Shown here: positions 42,624-51,371 of the stretch, piece by piece
How positions within the stretch are numbered: position 1 is the first letter of the stretch
Layout of the letters: every line of letters begins with the position of its first letter
Assembly (NCBI GenBank): GCA_902785065.1
Contig: CACZXH010000007.1
Coordinates: 217,641-281,640 of the forward strand
Length of the DNA: 64,000 bases
DNA from: an uncultured Bacteroidia bacterium
GTDB lineage: Bacteria > Bacteroidota > Bacteroidia > Bacteroidales > UBA932
Direction of reading: 5' to 3'
The notes under the pieces: generated by a model
Database searches by the model: none
What the model was told of the DNA's origin: nothing
The model's input: only the letters and a program-made list of their open reading frames with translations
Made by a program: the position numbers and the translations under genes

Positions 42624-42661
42624 GTTCAACAAGTATAAAGGAATTACAAAAGACTATGACC

Positions 42662-43030
42662 ATGAAAGAAATTGCATCTTATGCAAACCGCTACAGCCCT
42701 TCCGCCTTCCTCGCAAAGGTAAAGGAGAACTCCCGGCAGATGGGCGCTACACTGACCTATAAGGCGTATCTGCTCTACTACCTGATGACCGACAAGGATA
42801 CGCCCGTGGGAGCGAAGGCCGTCATCGCCGGTGCCCTGGCCTATCTGGTCCTGCCCCTGGATTTCGTCCCGGATTTCCTGCCGGTCGGCTATGCGGATGA
42901 CTTCGCGGCAGTCCTGACTGCTCTCAAAACAGTGCGTGGATGCATTTCCCCGTATGTGGAGGCGAAGGCGATGGCGAAGACTGAGGCTATCTTCGGTCCG
43001 GTCGCCGTAAGAAAAGCTGCATCCAAATGA
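42662..43030 (+). CDS. DUF1232 (YkvA-like) membrane protein, first copy
   Basis: About 122 residues. The DUF1232 core is DKDTPVGAKAVIAGALAYLV followed by PLDFVPDFLPVGYADD, predicted to form two short membrane helices around the conserved DFVPD turn. The start GACCATG was taken to match the neighbouring genes; an ATG two codons earlier is also possible. A close relative follows immediately. The family has no known biochemical role, although many members lie in membrane-stress or mobile-element settings. Confidence 0.82.
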   Translation: MKEIASYANRYSPSAFLAKVKENSRQMGATLTYKAYLLYYLMTDKDTPVGAKAVIAGALAYLVLPLDFVPDFLPVGYADDFAAVLTALKTVRGCISPYVEAKAMAKTEAIFGPVAVRKAASK

Positions 43031-43049
43031 AAAAACAATAACTGTAACC

Positions 43050-43475
43050 ATGAAAAACAAACGTGAAACCAAGAACCGTATGAAAAACAACCGCAACATA
43101 TCGGCCCTGGCCGGAAACTACGACGAGAAGTCGTTCTGGAAGAAACTCCGTGAGAAAGCCTGCGACATGGGCCTCGCCCTGGTGTACAAGGCCCTCCAGC
43201 TGTACTATGCGATGATCGATCGCGACACGCCGCTCCAGGCGAAACTTGTCATCGCCGGTGCGTTGGCTTACCTGGTGTGCCCCGTGGACCTCATCCCGGA
43301 TATCCTGCCGGCCGGCTATGCCGATGACATGTCTGCTATCCTGGCGGCCTACAAGATGGCCGAGGCCTACGTGACGCCGAAGATCAAGGCCCGGGCTCGC
43401 AAGAAGATCGCCGACCTGTTCGGGGTCGAGGTCTTCGACGAGGTCTGCGAGGAGGAGACAAAAACCAAGAACTGA
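43050..43475 (+). CDS. DUF1232 (YkvA-like) membrane protein, second copy
   Basis: The 141 residues share the same core as the previous gene (DRDTPLQAKLVIAGALAYLV, then PVDLIPDILPAGYADD), so the two are clearly a tandem duplication that has since diverged. The N-terminus has an Asn-Lys-rich extension. It is preceded by GTAACCATG. The gap of 19 bases indicates one transcript. A heteromeric membrane pair is possible but unproven. Confidence 0.82.
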   Translation: MKNKRETKNRMKNNRNISALAGNYDEKSFWKKLREKACDMGLALVYKALQLYYAMIDRDTPLQAKLVIAGALAYLVCPVDLIPDILPAGYADDMSAILAAYKMAEAYVTPKIKARARKKIADLFGVEVFDEVCEEETKTKN

Positions 43476-43482
43476 TTCTGCA

Positions 43483-43689
43483 ATGGTAAGAGGATATCAC
43501 CGGGTAACCTGCCCGCACTGCGGCCATTCTTTCACAGCCCTTGACATAGAGGACAACGCGACCGTGTCTTCCATGCCCGTCACATGTCCGAAATGCAAGT
43601 GGATATTTGTTCCTGTCTGGGGACTTGCCGGCCTGCTTTCTCGGATTGTGCGAGTTCTGTCGGGCGCGATGAGTAACAAAAGATGCTGA
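43483..43689 (+). CDS. small zinc-ribbon protein with a hydrophobic tail
   Basis: The 68 residues have two CxxC pairs (Cys10, Cys13, Cys35, Cys38; VTCPHCGHSFTAL and VTCPKCKWIF), a typical zinc ribbon. A hydrophobic stretch (VWGLAGLLSRIVRVLSG) may be a weak membrane anchor. It is the last gene of the cluster and faces the HEPN-ATPase gene with eight bases between them. Confidence 0.68.
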   Translation: MVRGYHRVTCPHCGHSFTALDIEDNATVSSMPVTCPKCKWIFVPVWGLAGLLSRIVRVLSGAMSNKRC

Positions 43690-43697
43690 TCAGACCG

Positions 43698-45362
43698 CTA
43701 CACAGATAACCAGGCACAGACAAGTCTGTCAACTTCTTGTGCTGCGAGTTGCGCCTTACTCAAAAAACTATCTGATAACTCCGCATCATTGTAATGGTTG
43801 GCCGCATTCCTCCAATCCAAGATGTACTTGAAAACAGCTCGATACCAAGTGAGACTATTGCCATGGGATTTATTCTCAGGATCAAGAATAGAAGCAAAAT
43901 ACTCTCGCCATTGGTCTTTGATGAAAATATACCACAGGTTACCAAGCGTTGCGCTGCTCAGCATGTTTATCCTCTTCCTATCGAAAGTTGCTTTACAGTC
44001 GTTGTTTCGACGATTATTTCGGCTATTTTTCATTTCAATGATAGCTTTGTCGAACTTGGACTTGGCCGTATTATTCATGTGGTCATATTGGATTCTATCT
44101 TCCTGATATTGAACCCATTTCTCCTCTCCATTGGGCATCTCAACAAATGGATTCGAGCAGATACCATCAAGATACTTTTCAATCAACTGCCGAAGGTCTA
44201 GTTCCGTCTTTCTAAGCAGGTCATATCCCTCGACATTGGAATCGAAAATGTCTTTCATAAGGTGGCTTGCCAAAGCGGAAAAACAGATGTACCTGTTTTT
44301 GGTGTCGGCGGTGGTCGGCCCCAGATCGAAGCCAAAAATATCTTTCTTTACCTTGTTGGTAACGACACGAATGAATTGATATTCCTCCAAGAGATCAATT
44401 TCGTCTGAATTTAATTTGCGGCTTGAACCAACTACAAGCTTCACTGCCGTGTCTTTAAGATTCTGCTCTTCCACATACTTCATCTGTTCGATCAGGGCGT
44501 CCTTGATTTCAACTCGGATGCTCCGTTCGGCGTCTTCTCGCTGGGAGTCGGGCATGTCGGGATGCCAAAATTTGAAAGGGTCATCACCCTGTTGGAAGAG
44601 CCAGTTGTTCATCAGGCTCATTAACATCGGGTGATTTCCGACATACCTATTTACGAGGGCTTTGTATGCGGCATACTGATCCTTGTTGAAAGAAGAGAAA
44701 TAGACGGAGAATCTGTCCCAGTATTTCTTGATATCTTCATCTGAAAAGAGACCTATAAAGACGGACTTGGCAAATTTCGTGAAATACTCCGTCCCGCACA
44801 ATTCCTTTTCGATGTTGCCGGGTGTACGCCTCGAGCAAATGACAATCGGACCGAATAGGCTCAAAGATCGCAATTTGTTCAGAATGTCCGTACCTTTAGG
44901 GTAGCGCCGGACACCGTCAAACTCATCGAAAATGAAGACGAATTTCTTCCCCGATGTTGAATTTATGTGTCCCAAGGCCATTTTGATGCTCTGGAACTTT
45001 GCGTCCAAAGTAGGCATGAGAAGGACACGATCCAGACAATCCATCCTTTCCCCCTGCGCGTCAAGATACATCGCGAGAGCTGTTGAAACGGTGTCCAACA
45101 ATCCGTTCGGGCTGGAACTCTCTGATACGACGAAATACAACGGAATCAACCCGGCATCATCAAGCCACAGGCGCGGCGTGAAGAACTTGTCTTCGAAAAA
45201 GCATTTGGCAATTAGTGACGACTTCCCCATCCGAGGAAGGCCAACAACGAAGGTGGAGTGGTAGTGCAGGGTGTTGTCACGCAGGATTTCGAGTTCCTTG
45301 GCCCTGCCAATAAAATCATCTCCGGTCACGACATCCCTGACGAATGCAAAAGGATTGTGCAT
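43698..45362 (-). CDS. AAA/STAND ATPase with a C-terminal HEPN-like RNase motif
   Basis: The 554 residues start with a STAND-type ATPase: FIGRAKELEILRDN, P-loop GLPRMGKSSL near 40-50, Walker B FVFIFDEFDG near 137-146 and an arginine-rich CSRRTPG. The middle is helical. The last 90 residues (LGNLWYIFIKDQWREYF, then DWRNAANHYND) look like a Swt1-type HEPN domain with the Rx4H catalytic motif Arg518 to His523. HEPN proteins commonly cut RNA in defence systems. It is the third gene of the operon, 10 bases after the dead ATPase. Activity is an inference. Confidence 0.78.
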   Translation of the reverse strand: MHNPFAFVRDVVTGDDFIGRAKELEILRDNTLHYHSTFVVGLPRMGKSSLIAKCFFEDKFFTPRLWLDDAGLIPLYFVVSESSSPNGLLDTVSTALAMYLDAQGERMDCLDRVLLMPTLDAKFQSIKMALGHINSTSGKKFVFIFDEFDGVRRYPKGTDILNKLRSLSLFGPIVICSRRTPGNIEKELCGTEYFTKFAKSVFIGLFSDEDIKKYWDRFSVYFSSFNKDQYAAYKALVNRYVGNHPMLMSLMNNWLFQQGDDPFKFWHPDMPDSQREDAERSIRVEIKDALIEQMKYVEEQNLKDTAVKLVVGSSRKLNSDEIDLLEEYQFIRVVTNKVKKDIFGFDLGPTTADTKNRYICFSALASHLMKDIFDSNVEGYDLLRKTELDLRQLIEKYLDGICSNPFVEMPNGEEKWVQYQEDRIQYDHMNNTAKSKFDKAIIEMKNSRNNRRNNDCKATFDRKRINMLSSATLGNLWYIFIKDQWREYFASILDPENKSHGNSLTWYRAVFKYILDWRNAANHYNDAELSDSFLSKAQLAAQEVDRLVCAWLSV

Positions 45363-45372
45363 ACAAGCGAAT

Positions 45373-45930
45373 CTATATTCTGAAAGTCACGAATTGGTTG
45401 CAGAAATACTCATGCCCGTATTTGTCGTCGCAGAGCTTTCGCAAGTCGGTATGGGTTATGGACAGGATGACGGCATAAGTTGTCATACCTCGGACCTTCA
45501 TGATATCGAACTCCGCCATCTTCTCGATGACATTCTCAAAATCCTCCATCACTAGAAGAAACATGCAGTCAGATTTTCCTTCGATCAGGCTGAAAATCCT
45601 TATGAGATATGATTTGATGACATCCGTCGTGGAAGCTCCTTCAATGGCCATGAAACACCTTGTGGTAATAATGTCTCCGCCATATACGGCAGGCATGGCC
45701 TCCTTAATCTTCATCGCGAATTCTTTCCAGAGTGAAACGGCATCAGGAAACTCGCCGCATTTTATCCGCACGGGCATGATTTTGCCTTTTCCAAGCGGCT
45801 CCCCATAGGCTTCTAAGAAAGAATCCGTGAAACTGGCGGAGTCGATATCTTGAGGCAGGACAACGGAGCAGGGGGATTTGATCAAGATTCTGTTCAGAAC
45901 CTGTTCATACTGATTTTGATTCTTCTCCAT
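45373..45930 (-). CDS. degenerate STAND-like ATPase without a P-loop
   Basis: The 185 residues align by eye with the ATPase part of the next gene. At the P-loop place it has SVVLPQDIDSASF instead of GxxxxGKS, and the Walker B place reads FLLVMEDFENV. It ends after the sensor region (AVILSITHTDLRKL), so helical and effector parts are missing. It is probably an inactive regulatory partner. It overlaps the 3' end of the giant gene by 37 bases, which indicates tight translational coupling. Confidence 0.68.
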   Translation of the reverse strand: MEKNQNQYEQVLNRILIKSPCSVVLPQDIDSASFTDSFLEAYGEPLGKGKIMPVRIKCGEFPDAVSLWKEFAMKIKEAMPAVYGGDIITTRCFMAIEGASTTDVIKSYLIRIFSLIEGKSDCMFLLVMEDFENVIEKMAEFDIMKVRGMTTYAVILSITHTDLRKLCDDKYGHEYFCNQFVTFRI

Positions 45931-48900
45931 ACGTTATAAAGCTTAACTTTGAGGGTATAGAATTCGTATTCTTTAACGAGAACGCCGCGGTCGTAAAGGT
46001 CGTCGATAAGAGCCTCCGAATGTCCGGCGCGTATAAGTTCGCTTTTCCTGCACCCTCGCAGCGGGTCTTCACGTTCAGCATCGGCAACGGCGTCGAGGAC
46101 GGAGATCGTTTCTGCCATCTTAAACCGCGACCCCTTCTCGGATGTGATGTCGGAGAAGTAAAGCGGGTCGAACAGCGTTTCCAGGTCATCCTCCGAGGCG
46201 TTTCGGAGGGCATTCCAGATAGCCGCGTCGACATCGGCTTCGGTGACATACGCCAGCCGCCGGGCGTTCATATAGTTGACCAGATTATAGCAGATCCATT
46301 TCGTGTAGTGGGCGCTCGATGCGGAATAGTAGATAATCTTGTCAACGGCCCCGCCGATATAGACGTCCTCCCTCCCGGCTGCTTCGAACAACGGTTCCGT
46401 AACTAGCCTCCTTGCAGCTTCCGGCTCCAGATAATTCAGCCTGTCCTTCTCCAGGACGGCGAAGGCGTTCGGGCCGTCCGTCTCCTTGATGAATGCGTGC
46501 AAGACATCCTGCCCGATTAGCACGGCCCCGAATAGGCCACGGGCCTGGAGTCCTTTCCATCTCCACATGAACTCCTTCTTGATGATGCCATCCTTGAGCC
46601 ACTGATAAGCCTTGGTGAACTCGTCCACAAAAAGTACAAGTTTGCATTTCTCCCATCCCCTAGTCCCTTTCATCTCGGCCTGGAGGCGAGTGAGACGCCG
46701 GACAAAAAGGTCGAAGGAAAGGTCTTCCGGGGCGGGAAATTCGAGGACGGATTCCCTAAGCATGTCCCTGTCTGGATCACCTTCTGCCAACCAGTTCAAG
46801 ATCTCAACAGCACCGAAAATCAGGCTCAGGATGTTGAAGTAGATATCTTCCTCCCGCTGAATGTCCAGTTCAAGAAAATTGATGTCGACCGGAATGACCG
46901 TGGGCAGTTGTTCGCAGATCCGTTTCTTAATCTGATAAAGGACCGAAGACTTGCCACTGCGCTTCTGTCCGTAGATGAAGAAGTGGGGGGACCTGTCAAG
47001 ATCCGAGAGGACGTTGGAGACGTTCTTTATGAAATGCTCTCGCCCATAGAACCGTTTATTGTCCTGTCCTCCGAAGTTATAGTCATTTTGAAGATCTTCA
47101 AATTGGTCGGCGACGGTAAAGGGGATCTCGAAGGTGGTCTGCTCCGGGGTAGTACGTATCCTGTATGAGAACTGGATTGTGGCGTGCAGTTTGTTCAAGT
47201 CCACATCCGGATTCAACTTGAAATGCAGGATGTAGAGGAGGGATTCTCCGCCGTAAACCTTCTCTGTATCAGAGAACGTGGTCACCGGGTCCAAGGAAGC
47301 CGGCCGGATGTCATCGCTGCGCTTGAGCTTCAATGCACAATCCCGCATGGCGTCGGCATTTTTATTCGTGTTCTTGATCTCGACCACGAGATACATCGAG
47401 CGCTCTACGCCCAAGGATGACGCTGAGACGGCTTCCGCCGAGGGCGTCGGCTTATCAAACTTGTATTCCTCCTCCGTGTTCTGGACGACATCGCGAATAT
47501 GGACCAGAAGCGGGAAGAAGGCCGTCCTGGAGAGTATGGTCGGATCCTTGCGGATACGATCGGTCCAGTTATCGATATTGCGAGAGATCTTTCGGCTGGT
47601 AGACATGATAGTCCTGGCATCTTTGGCCGTGAAGAACAGAGCCAGCATGTCCGGAAGCCGGAAATGGAGTTCATCCACCATGTTGCGGTCATCAGATACC
47701 ATCCAAGGCTCATAAACCAAATCCCGGAAAAAATCGAGCCCTTCATCGAGATCGAAATGGTTCTTTATTAGGGATAGGTTCTTTACGGCGCGAAGAACGG
47801 GAGTATATCTGTTATAGATAGTCCCGCCACGCCACTCTGCGAAACAATTCGAGAAATACTTTCTCTGGGGATTCTCGTAAAGTATCTTAATCCCATCCTT
47901 AATCAGAACCTGGGCGGATACCGAAGGGTCAAGATCATACATGATGCTACATAGCCGATAGGCAACATCCACCGAAAGCATGCAGAGCAGGCGTATGTCG
48001 GTCCAGTAAGGCCAAGAAGGCCCTCGCTGGAGACAGATGAACACCTGCTGGACGAGGTTGCAGTCATCGGGAACGACGGCCGACGATAAGAGATACTCAC
48101 GGTATTCGGAATCCGGATGGGTCATCGTGGCGAGAAATCTCGCCAGGTCGCGGAGGACGTTGTCCCCTTTGACGATCCTGCAGAGGAGGGCATACCTTTC
48201 ATAAACGAGGGACTTCATCGGTCCCGTCCCGCGGTAGACGCGCGACGCCCCTTCGTTCACCCAATCTTCCTCCAAGGCTTCGACCGCCTGGTGGGGGAAA
48301 GCAATTTGTTTTCGGATGTCTTTCTCCCCATCACCCCGGCGGAAAAGGACGACCGCGTGACAGATGCGCCCCAAATCGTTCCCGTCGCTCATGGCCCAGG
48401 ACGCGGACTTCTCTGTGTCATTTGAATTGTCATTCATGACGAGACTGTTCCAGGCGATGTTCGCGTTGACCTGGGCGACGAGTTCCCTGCGTTCATTCTC
48501 TTCCATTCTTGTCCCCTTGGTATCCCTCAGCAAGGGCCGCTTCGCCTTGTAGGCTTTCACCAGCTCTGCGGTTTCCCCCATGTCTTCAAAAAACTGGATG
48601 GCGCAGTCCAAATCTTCCAGCGACTCGCCGGCGAGAGTGAACGGGGATCCGTGAAGGCCTTTTATGTACTTCTCGCCCGCCCTCTTGTACTCGTTCTTCA
48701 ATCGCCCATCGGCGGGGTTACGGTGGTACAACTCGCTGAACAAACGCATAAGTCGGTAGACGCAGGGCGTCTTCCTCTTGGGATTATCATCCTGGCTGGA
48801 AAGAATCTTCTCATAGAGACTGATCGCCTCCCCAGGCTTTCCATCAATTGCTACAATCTGGGCTTTGGCGAAGAGGTCCTCCCTGAGAACCTTCTGCCGT

Positions 48901-51080
48901 TCGTCGACAATCGCCTTCTCTACACGTGGTTGACATCGCTTGGACAAGGAGATTGCGTACGAATGCCCCGGCTCGGAATCCAGGATGTTCATCGCAATGC
49001 CCCAGGCCTTTTCATATTCGCCCCGTTCTTCAAACTGCTCGGCCATCTTGATGAGTTCGCTGGCCGGTCGGGCCAGGCAGACATACTGGGCGACGGGAAC
49101 CCCTCGCATGCGGAAAACAGAGTAGACCAGCTCGTCTCCCTTCCTAATTTTGGCGTAATCCGTGTCGATGATGTTCTCGATTGGCAAGTGGAGAGACTTG
49201 GCGAAATGAGGGTCTTCCACCTCAGCTCTGCCCTTTTTCATGAAAACGAACTTGATCACGCCACAAGGCCTCACGGCATTGAAAGGGGCCTTGTAGCAGT
49301 TGTCGCTATATTTGGCGACGGCTTTCTCGGCGATGTCTTTCAGGGTAAGGGCCACCGGGTTGGCGGGCACCAGGTCGAGGACATTGTCGATGAAGCCTTC
49401 GGCTTTTATGTAAAGGGGAAGCATCTGATCCTTGTCCACGGCAGGATCCATCCCGCGCGCTTCCTGTATGCAATCTTCCGCCAGTGTCAGCATCTCCATC
49501 ACGGTCTTTGGACAGCAAATGTTGGTAGCTTTCCGGTCGGTGTAAGAGAGTTGGGCGACAACCTTCTCGTCCTTGACATAATTCGTGGACAACATTTCCG
49601 CCCTGCTGTGCAGGTCCGGGTCGATGACGTCTTCGGGCCGGAACGAGAATGGCCTCTTCTCCCCTTCGACAAAAAGGCTACCAGAACGGAGCCGGATGGT
49701 GACGGTCGCGTTCGCCACCAAATGGCGTTCGCCATCGGGGCAGTCTATGAGCGAAGGAAGTTCGAGCAGGTCAAGTGTGGACACCTCGGCGACGGGTCCG
49801 TCAGTCTCTATGTCCGGCATCTCTTCTATGGGTGCCGTGGACTCTATTCGCTCCGCAAGGGCCGCTTCGCGAACGGATGCCGTAAGTGCGGCAAGTTCGC
49901 TCTTCGACATGATTGTGGGGACTTCGGGGACACCGGTCAGGCCGGTTTCGACCACCATGTGCGAAGACTGCCGCTTGAGTACAACCGGATCTCCTGTCTC
50001 CGGAGCAGGTAGTCGGAGCGATTCCTCGGGTCCGGTATAGTTGGGCAGTTCCTCGTTCTTCCATAAGCCATCCCTGACCTGGCTGTTCTTCGACCATGAC
50101 CTCAAGTCGGAGTCGTAATCAGGGTCGTCAACCTGATCGGTTATGAGCCGGAGTATGTCACAGGCGCTGATCGGCTGCCAAAGATTGTAGTACAGGTCTT
50201 CCGCAATGTCATAAGCGGCACTGAAAGTCATAGGTTTGATAATCGACCGCGCTTGATAGGAACCGGCCCTATCCCCGCGCTTAACGGAATAGAGCACCGG
50301 CTGCCCGATCAAGTCCTTTGCCTTGAAAGTCGCCAGCTGGCCGAAAAGTTGCTGACGGAAGAAGAATAACTTTTTGTGGCTGTAGGCATCGATGATAGTC
50401 CCGTTCTCGCTATTGATTTCGTATATGCGGCCATAGGGTTCAAGCATGTTGCGTGGAGTGTCCGGGAATCCCTCGTAGAAGTCGATGCCAAGTCTCTTTT
50501 TCTTCTCTTCCTCAAGTCTCATGGAAAAGGCTTCTACGTCTTCGTCACCGGCAAACTGCGCTTTGACAAGGTTGCAAAAATCCAGCGCAAGGGAGACCTT
50601 CCCTTCTCCTGCGATTTCAGAAATGGCGTCAAGCGCATCGTCAAGCGAGGTTGCCTCGATGATGGTGCCCACGTGAGGCTGGCTCTTCTTGTCGATTAAA
50701 CACAGAACGTCCTCGCCGCCAAGGGTTCCATTGCTCGCTAGTTCCCTCATCAACTTGGATGCCAAGGACTTCTTCTGCAGGACACATAATCCCTCGTCGC
50801 TCTTGACCATTCCCCTATCGCCGCCGAAGTATTGTACCTTGCCGTTGGGACGAATCTTCAAGGAAACATTTTTCTCTTCGATTGTGGGAACACCAATATA
50901 ACATGAGGCGACGTGGGAGAGCGCTTCCGGGGAAAGTGTTTCAATCGAGCCGCTTTCAAACTTGACGCGAATTCCGTCATCGGTCACGTCAAGAACCGTC
51001 CCCTGCTGCACTTGCCCATCTTCATTCTTGATGATTATTAGAGTGTAGGGTTTGAAAAGAATATTGGTTATGTCCAGCAT
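45894..51080 (-). CDS. giant 1728-residue STAND-type ATPase with possible cold-shock-like and helical-repeat domains
   Basis: Order of parts: an SH3/KOW-like start (QQGTVLDVTDDGIRVKF), a possible cold-shock-like barrel near 217-280 (YGRIYEINSENGTIIDA), a linker, another near 600-660 (CGVIKFVFMKKGRAEV), TPR-like repeats from about 680 (ERGEYEKAWGIAMNILDSEP), a beta-sandwich near 1230-1350, and a STAND ATPase with P-loop GQKRSGKSS near 1370 and Walker B LVLFVDEF near 1480. A winged-helix-like end (SELIRAGHSEALIDDLYDRG) closes it. The layout suggests a large sensor that switches on ATP binding, perhaps recognising nucleic acid. It is the first gene of the operon. Confidence 0.75.
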   Translation of the reverse strand: MLDITNILFKPYTLIIIKNEDGQVQQGTVLDVTDDGIRVKFESGSIETLSPEALSHVASCYIGVPTIEEKNVSLKIRPNGKVQYFGGDRGMVKSDEGLCVLQKKSLASKLMRELASNGTLGGEDVLCLIDKKSQPHVGTIIEATSLDDALDAISEIAGEGKVSLALDFCNLVKAQFAGDEDVEAFSMRLEEEKKKRLGIDFYEGFPDTPRNMLEPYGRIYEINSENGTIIDAYSHKKLFFFRQQLFGQLATFKAKDLIGQPVLYSVKRGDRAGSYQARSIIKPMTFSAAYDIAEDLYYNLWQPISACDILRLITDQVDDPDYDSDLRSWSKNSQVRDGLWKNEELPNYTGPEESLRLPAPETGDPVVLKRQSSHMVVETGLTGVPEVPTIMSKSELAALTASVREAALAERIESTAPIEEMPDIETDGPVAEVSTLDLLELPSLIDCPDGERHLVANATVTIRLRSGSLFVEGEKRPFSFRPEDVIDPDLHSRAEMLSTNYVKDEKVVAQLSYTDRKATNICCPKTVMEMLTLAEDCIQEARGMDPAVDKDQMLPLYIKAEGFIDNVLDLVPANPVALTLKDIAEKAVAKYSDNCYKAPFNAVRPCGVIKFVFMKKGRAEVEDPHFAKSLHLPIENIIDTDYAKIRKGDELVYSVFRMRGVPVAQYVCLARPASELIKMAEQFEERGEYEKAWGIAMNILDSEPGHSYAISLSKRCQPRVEKAIVDERQKVLREDLFAKAQIVAIDGKPGEAISLYEKILSSQDDNPKRKTPCVYRLMRLFSELYHRNPADGRLKNEYKRAGEKYIKGLHGSPFTLAGESLEDLDCAIQFFEDMGETAELVKAYKAKRPLLRDTKGTRMEENERRELVAQVNANIAWNSLVMNDNSNDTEKSASWAMSDGNDLGRICHAVVLFRRGDGEKDIRKQIAFPHQAVEALEEDWVNEGASRVYRGTGPMKSLVYERYALLCRIVKGDNVLRDLARFLATMTHPDSEYREYLLSSAVVPDDCNLVQQVFICLQRGPSWPYWTDIRLLCMLSVDVAYRLCSIMYDLDPSVSAQVLIKDGIKILYENPQRKYFSNCFAEWRGGTIYNRYTPVLRAVKNLSLIKNHFDLDEGLDFFRDLVYEPWMVSDDRNMVDELHFRLPDMLALFFTAKDARTIMSTSRKISRNIDNWTDRIRKDPTILSRTAFFPLLVHIRDVVQNTEEEYKFDKPTPSAEAVSASSLGVERSMYLVVEIKNTNKNADAMRDCALKLKRSDDIRPASLDPVTTFSDTEKVYGGESLLYILHFKLNPDVDLNKLHATIQFSYRIRTTPEQTTFEIPFTVADQFEDLQNDYNFGGQDNKRFYGREHFIKNVSNVLSDLDRSPHFFIYGQKRSGKSSVLYQIKKRICEQLPTVIPVDINFLELDIQREEDIYFNILSLIFGAVEILNWLAEGDPDRDMLRESVLEFPAPEDLSFDLFVRRLTRLQAEMKGTRGWEKCKLVLFVDEFTKAYQWLKDGIIKKEFMWRWKGLQARGLFGAVLIGQDVLHAFIKETDGPNAFAVLEKDRLNYLEPEAARRLVTEPLFEAAGREDVYIGGAVDKIIYYSASSAHYTKWICYNLVNYMNARRLAYVTEADVDAAIWNALRNASEDDLETLFDPLYFSDITSEKGSRFKMAETISVLDAVADAEREDPLRGCRKSELIRAGHSEALIDDLYDRGVLVKEYEFYTLKVKLYNVWRRIKISMNRF

Positions 51081-51111
51081 AGTGATAGTGAGTGAAATGT
51101 GCTTGATTCTT

Positions 51112-51119
51112 CAAATATA
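51112..51119 (-). promoter_or_regulatory. -7 box for the three-ATPase operon
   Basis: Minus-strand TATATTTG, 32 bases upstream of the ATG at 51080. A TTGC at the -33 position is only a partial match. Confidence 0.55.
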
Positions 51120-51229
51120 AAGAATCTTGGCGGAAATCGCAAGCGGCCTTGCCAGTCGCCCAAATCCGCGAATTGGTCCGATTTTTGGAAAGAATTAGGA
51201 GAATTGTAGGTGTTTTCAAATAATATGAC

Positions 51230-51237
51230 TATATTTG
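51230..51237 (+). promoter_or_regulatory. -7 box for the DUF3825 gene
   Basis: TATATTTG, a perfect TAnnTTTG, about 135 bases upstream of the start. The long leader contains two hairpins. Confidence 0.55.
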
Positions 51238-51280
51238 CATCCGTATTTTCAACGGAAACTCTTAATTTGACATTTAGATT

Positions 51281-51356
51281 TACGGGTCAATCCGTGAGAA
51301 CGTTTTTTATATTATGACATTTAGGGCCCCAAATAGTGTTTTGGGGCCTATTTTTT
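51281..51356 (+). terminator. leader terminator or attenuator before the DUF3825 gene
   Basis: A first weak hairpin ACGG-GTCAAT-CCGT is followed by CGTTTTTTAT. A strong one (GGCCCCAAA with TTTGGGGCC, 51325-51348) is followed by TATTTTTT. Both lie between the promoter and the ATG. The segment GACATTTAG precedes each hairpin (51269 and 51315). Confidence 0.65.
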
Positions 51357-51371
51357 AACATTATTATTGCC

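Noticed and set aside
48651-50012. Open frame opposite the giant ATPase gene
   Set aside because: Antisense shadow; the minus-strand protein has recognisable domains.
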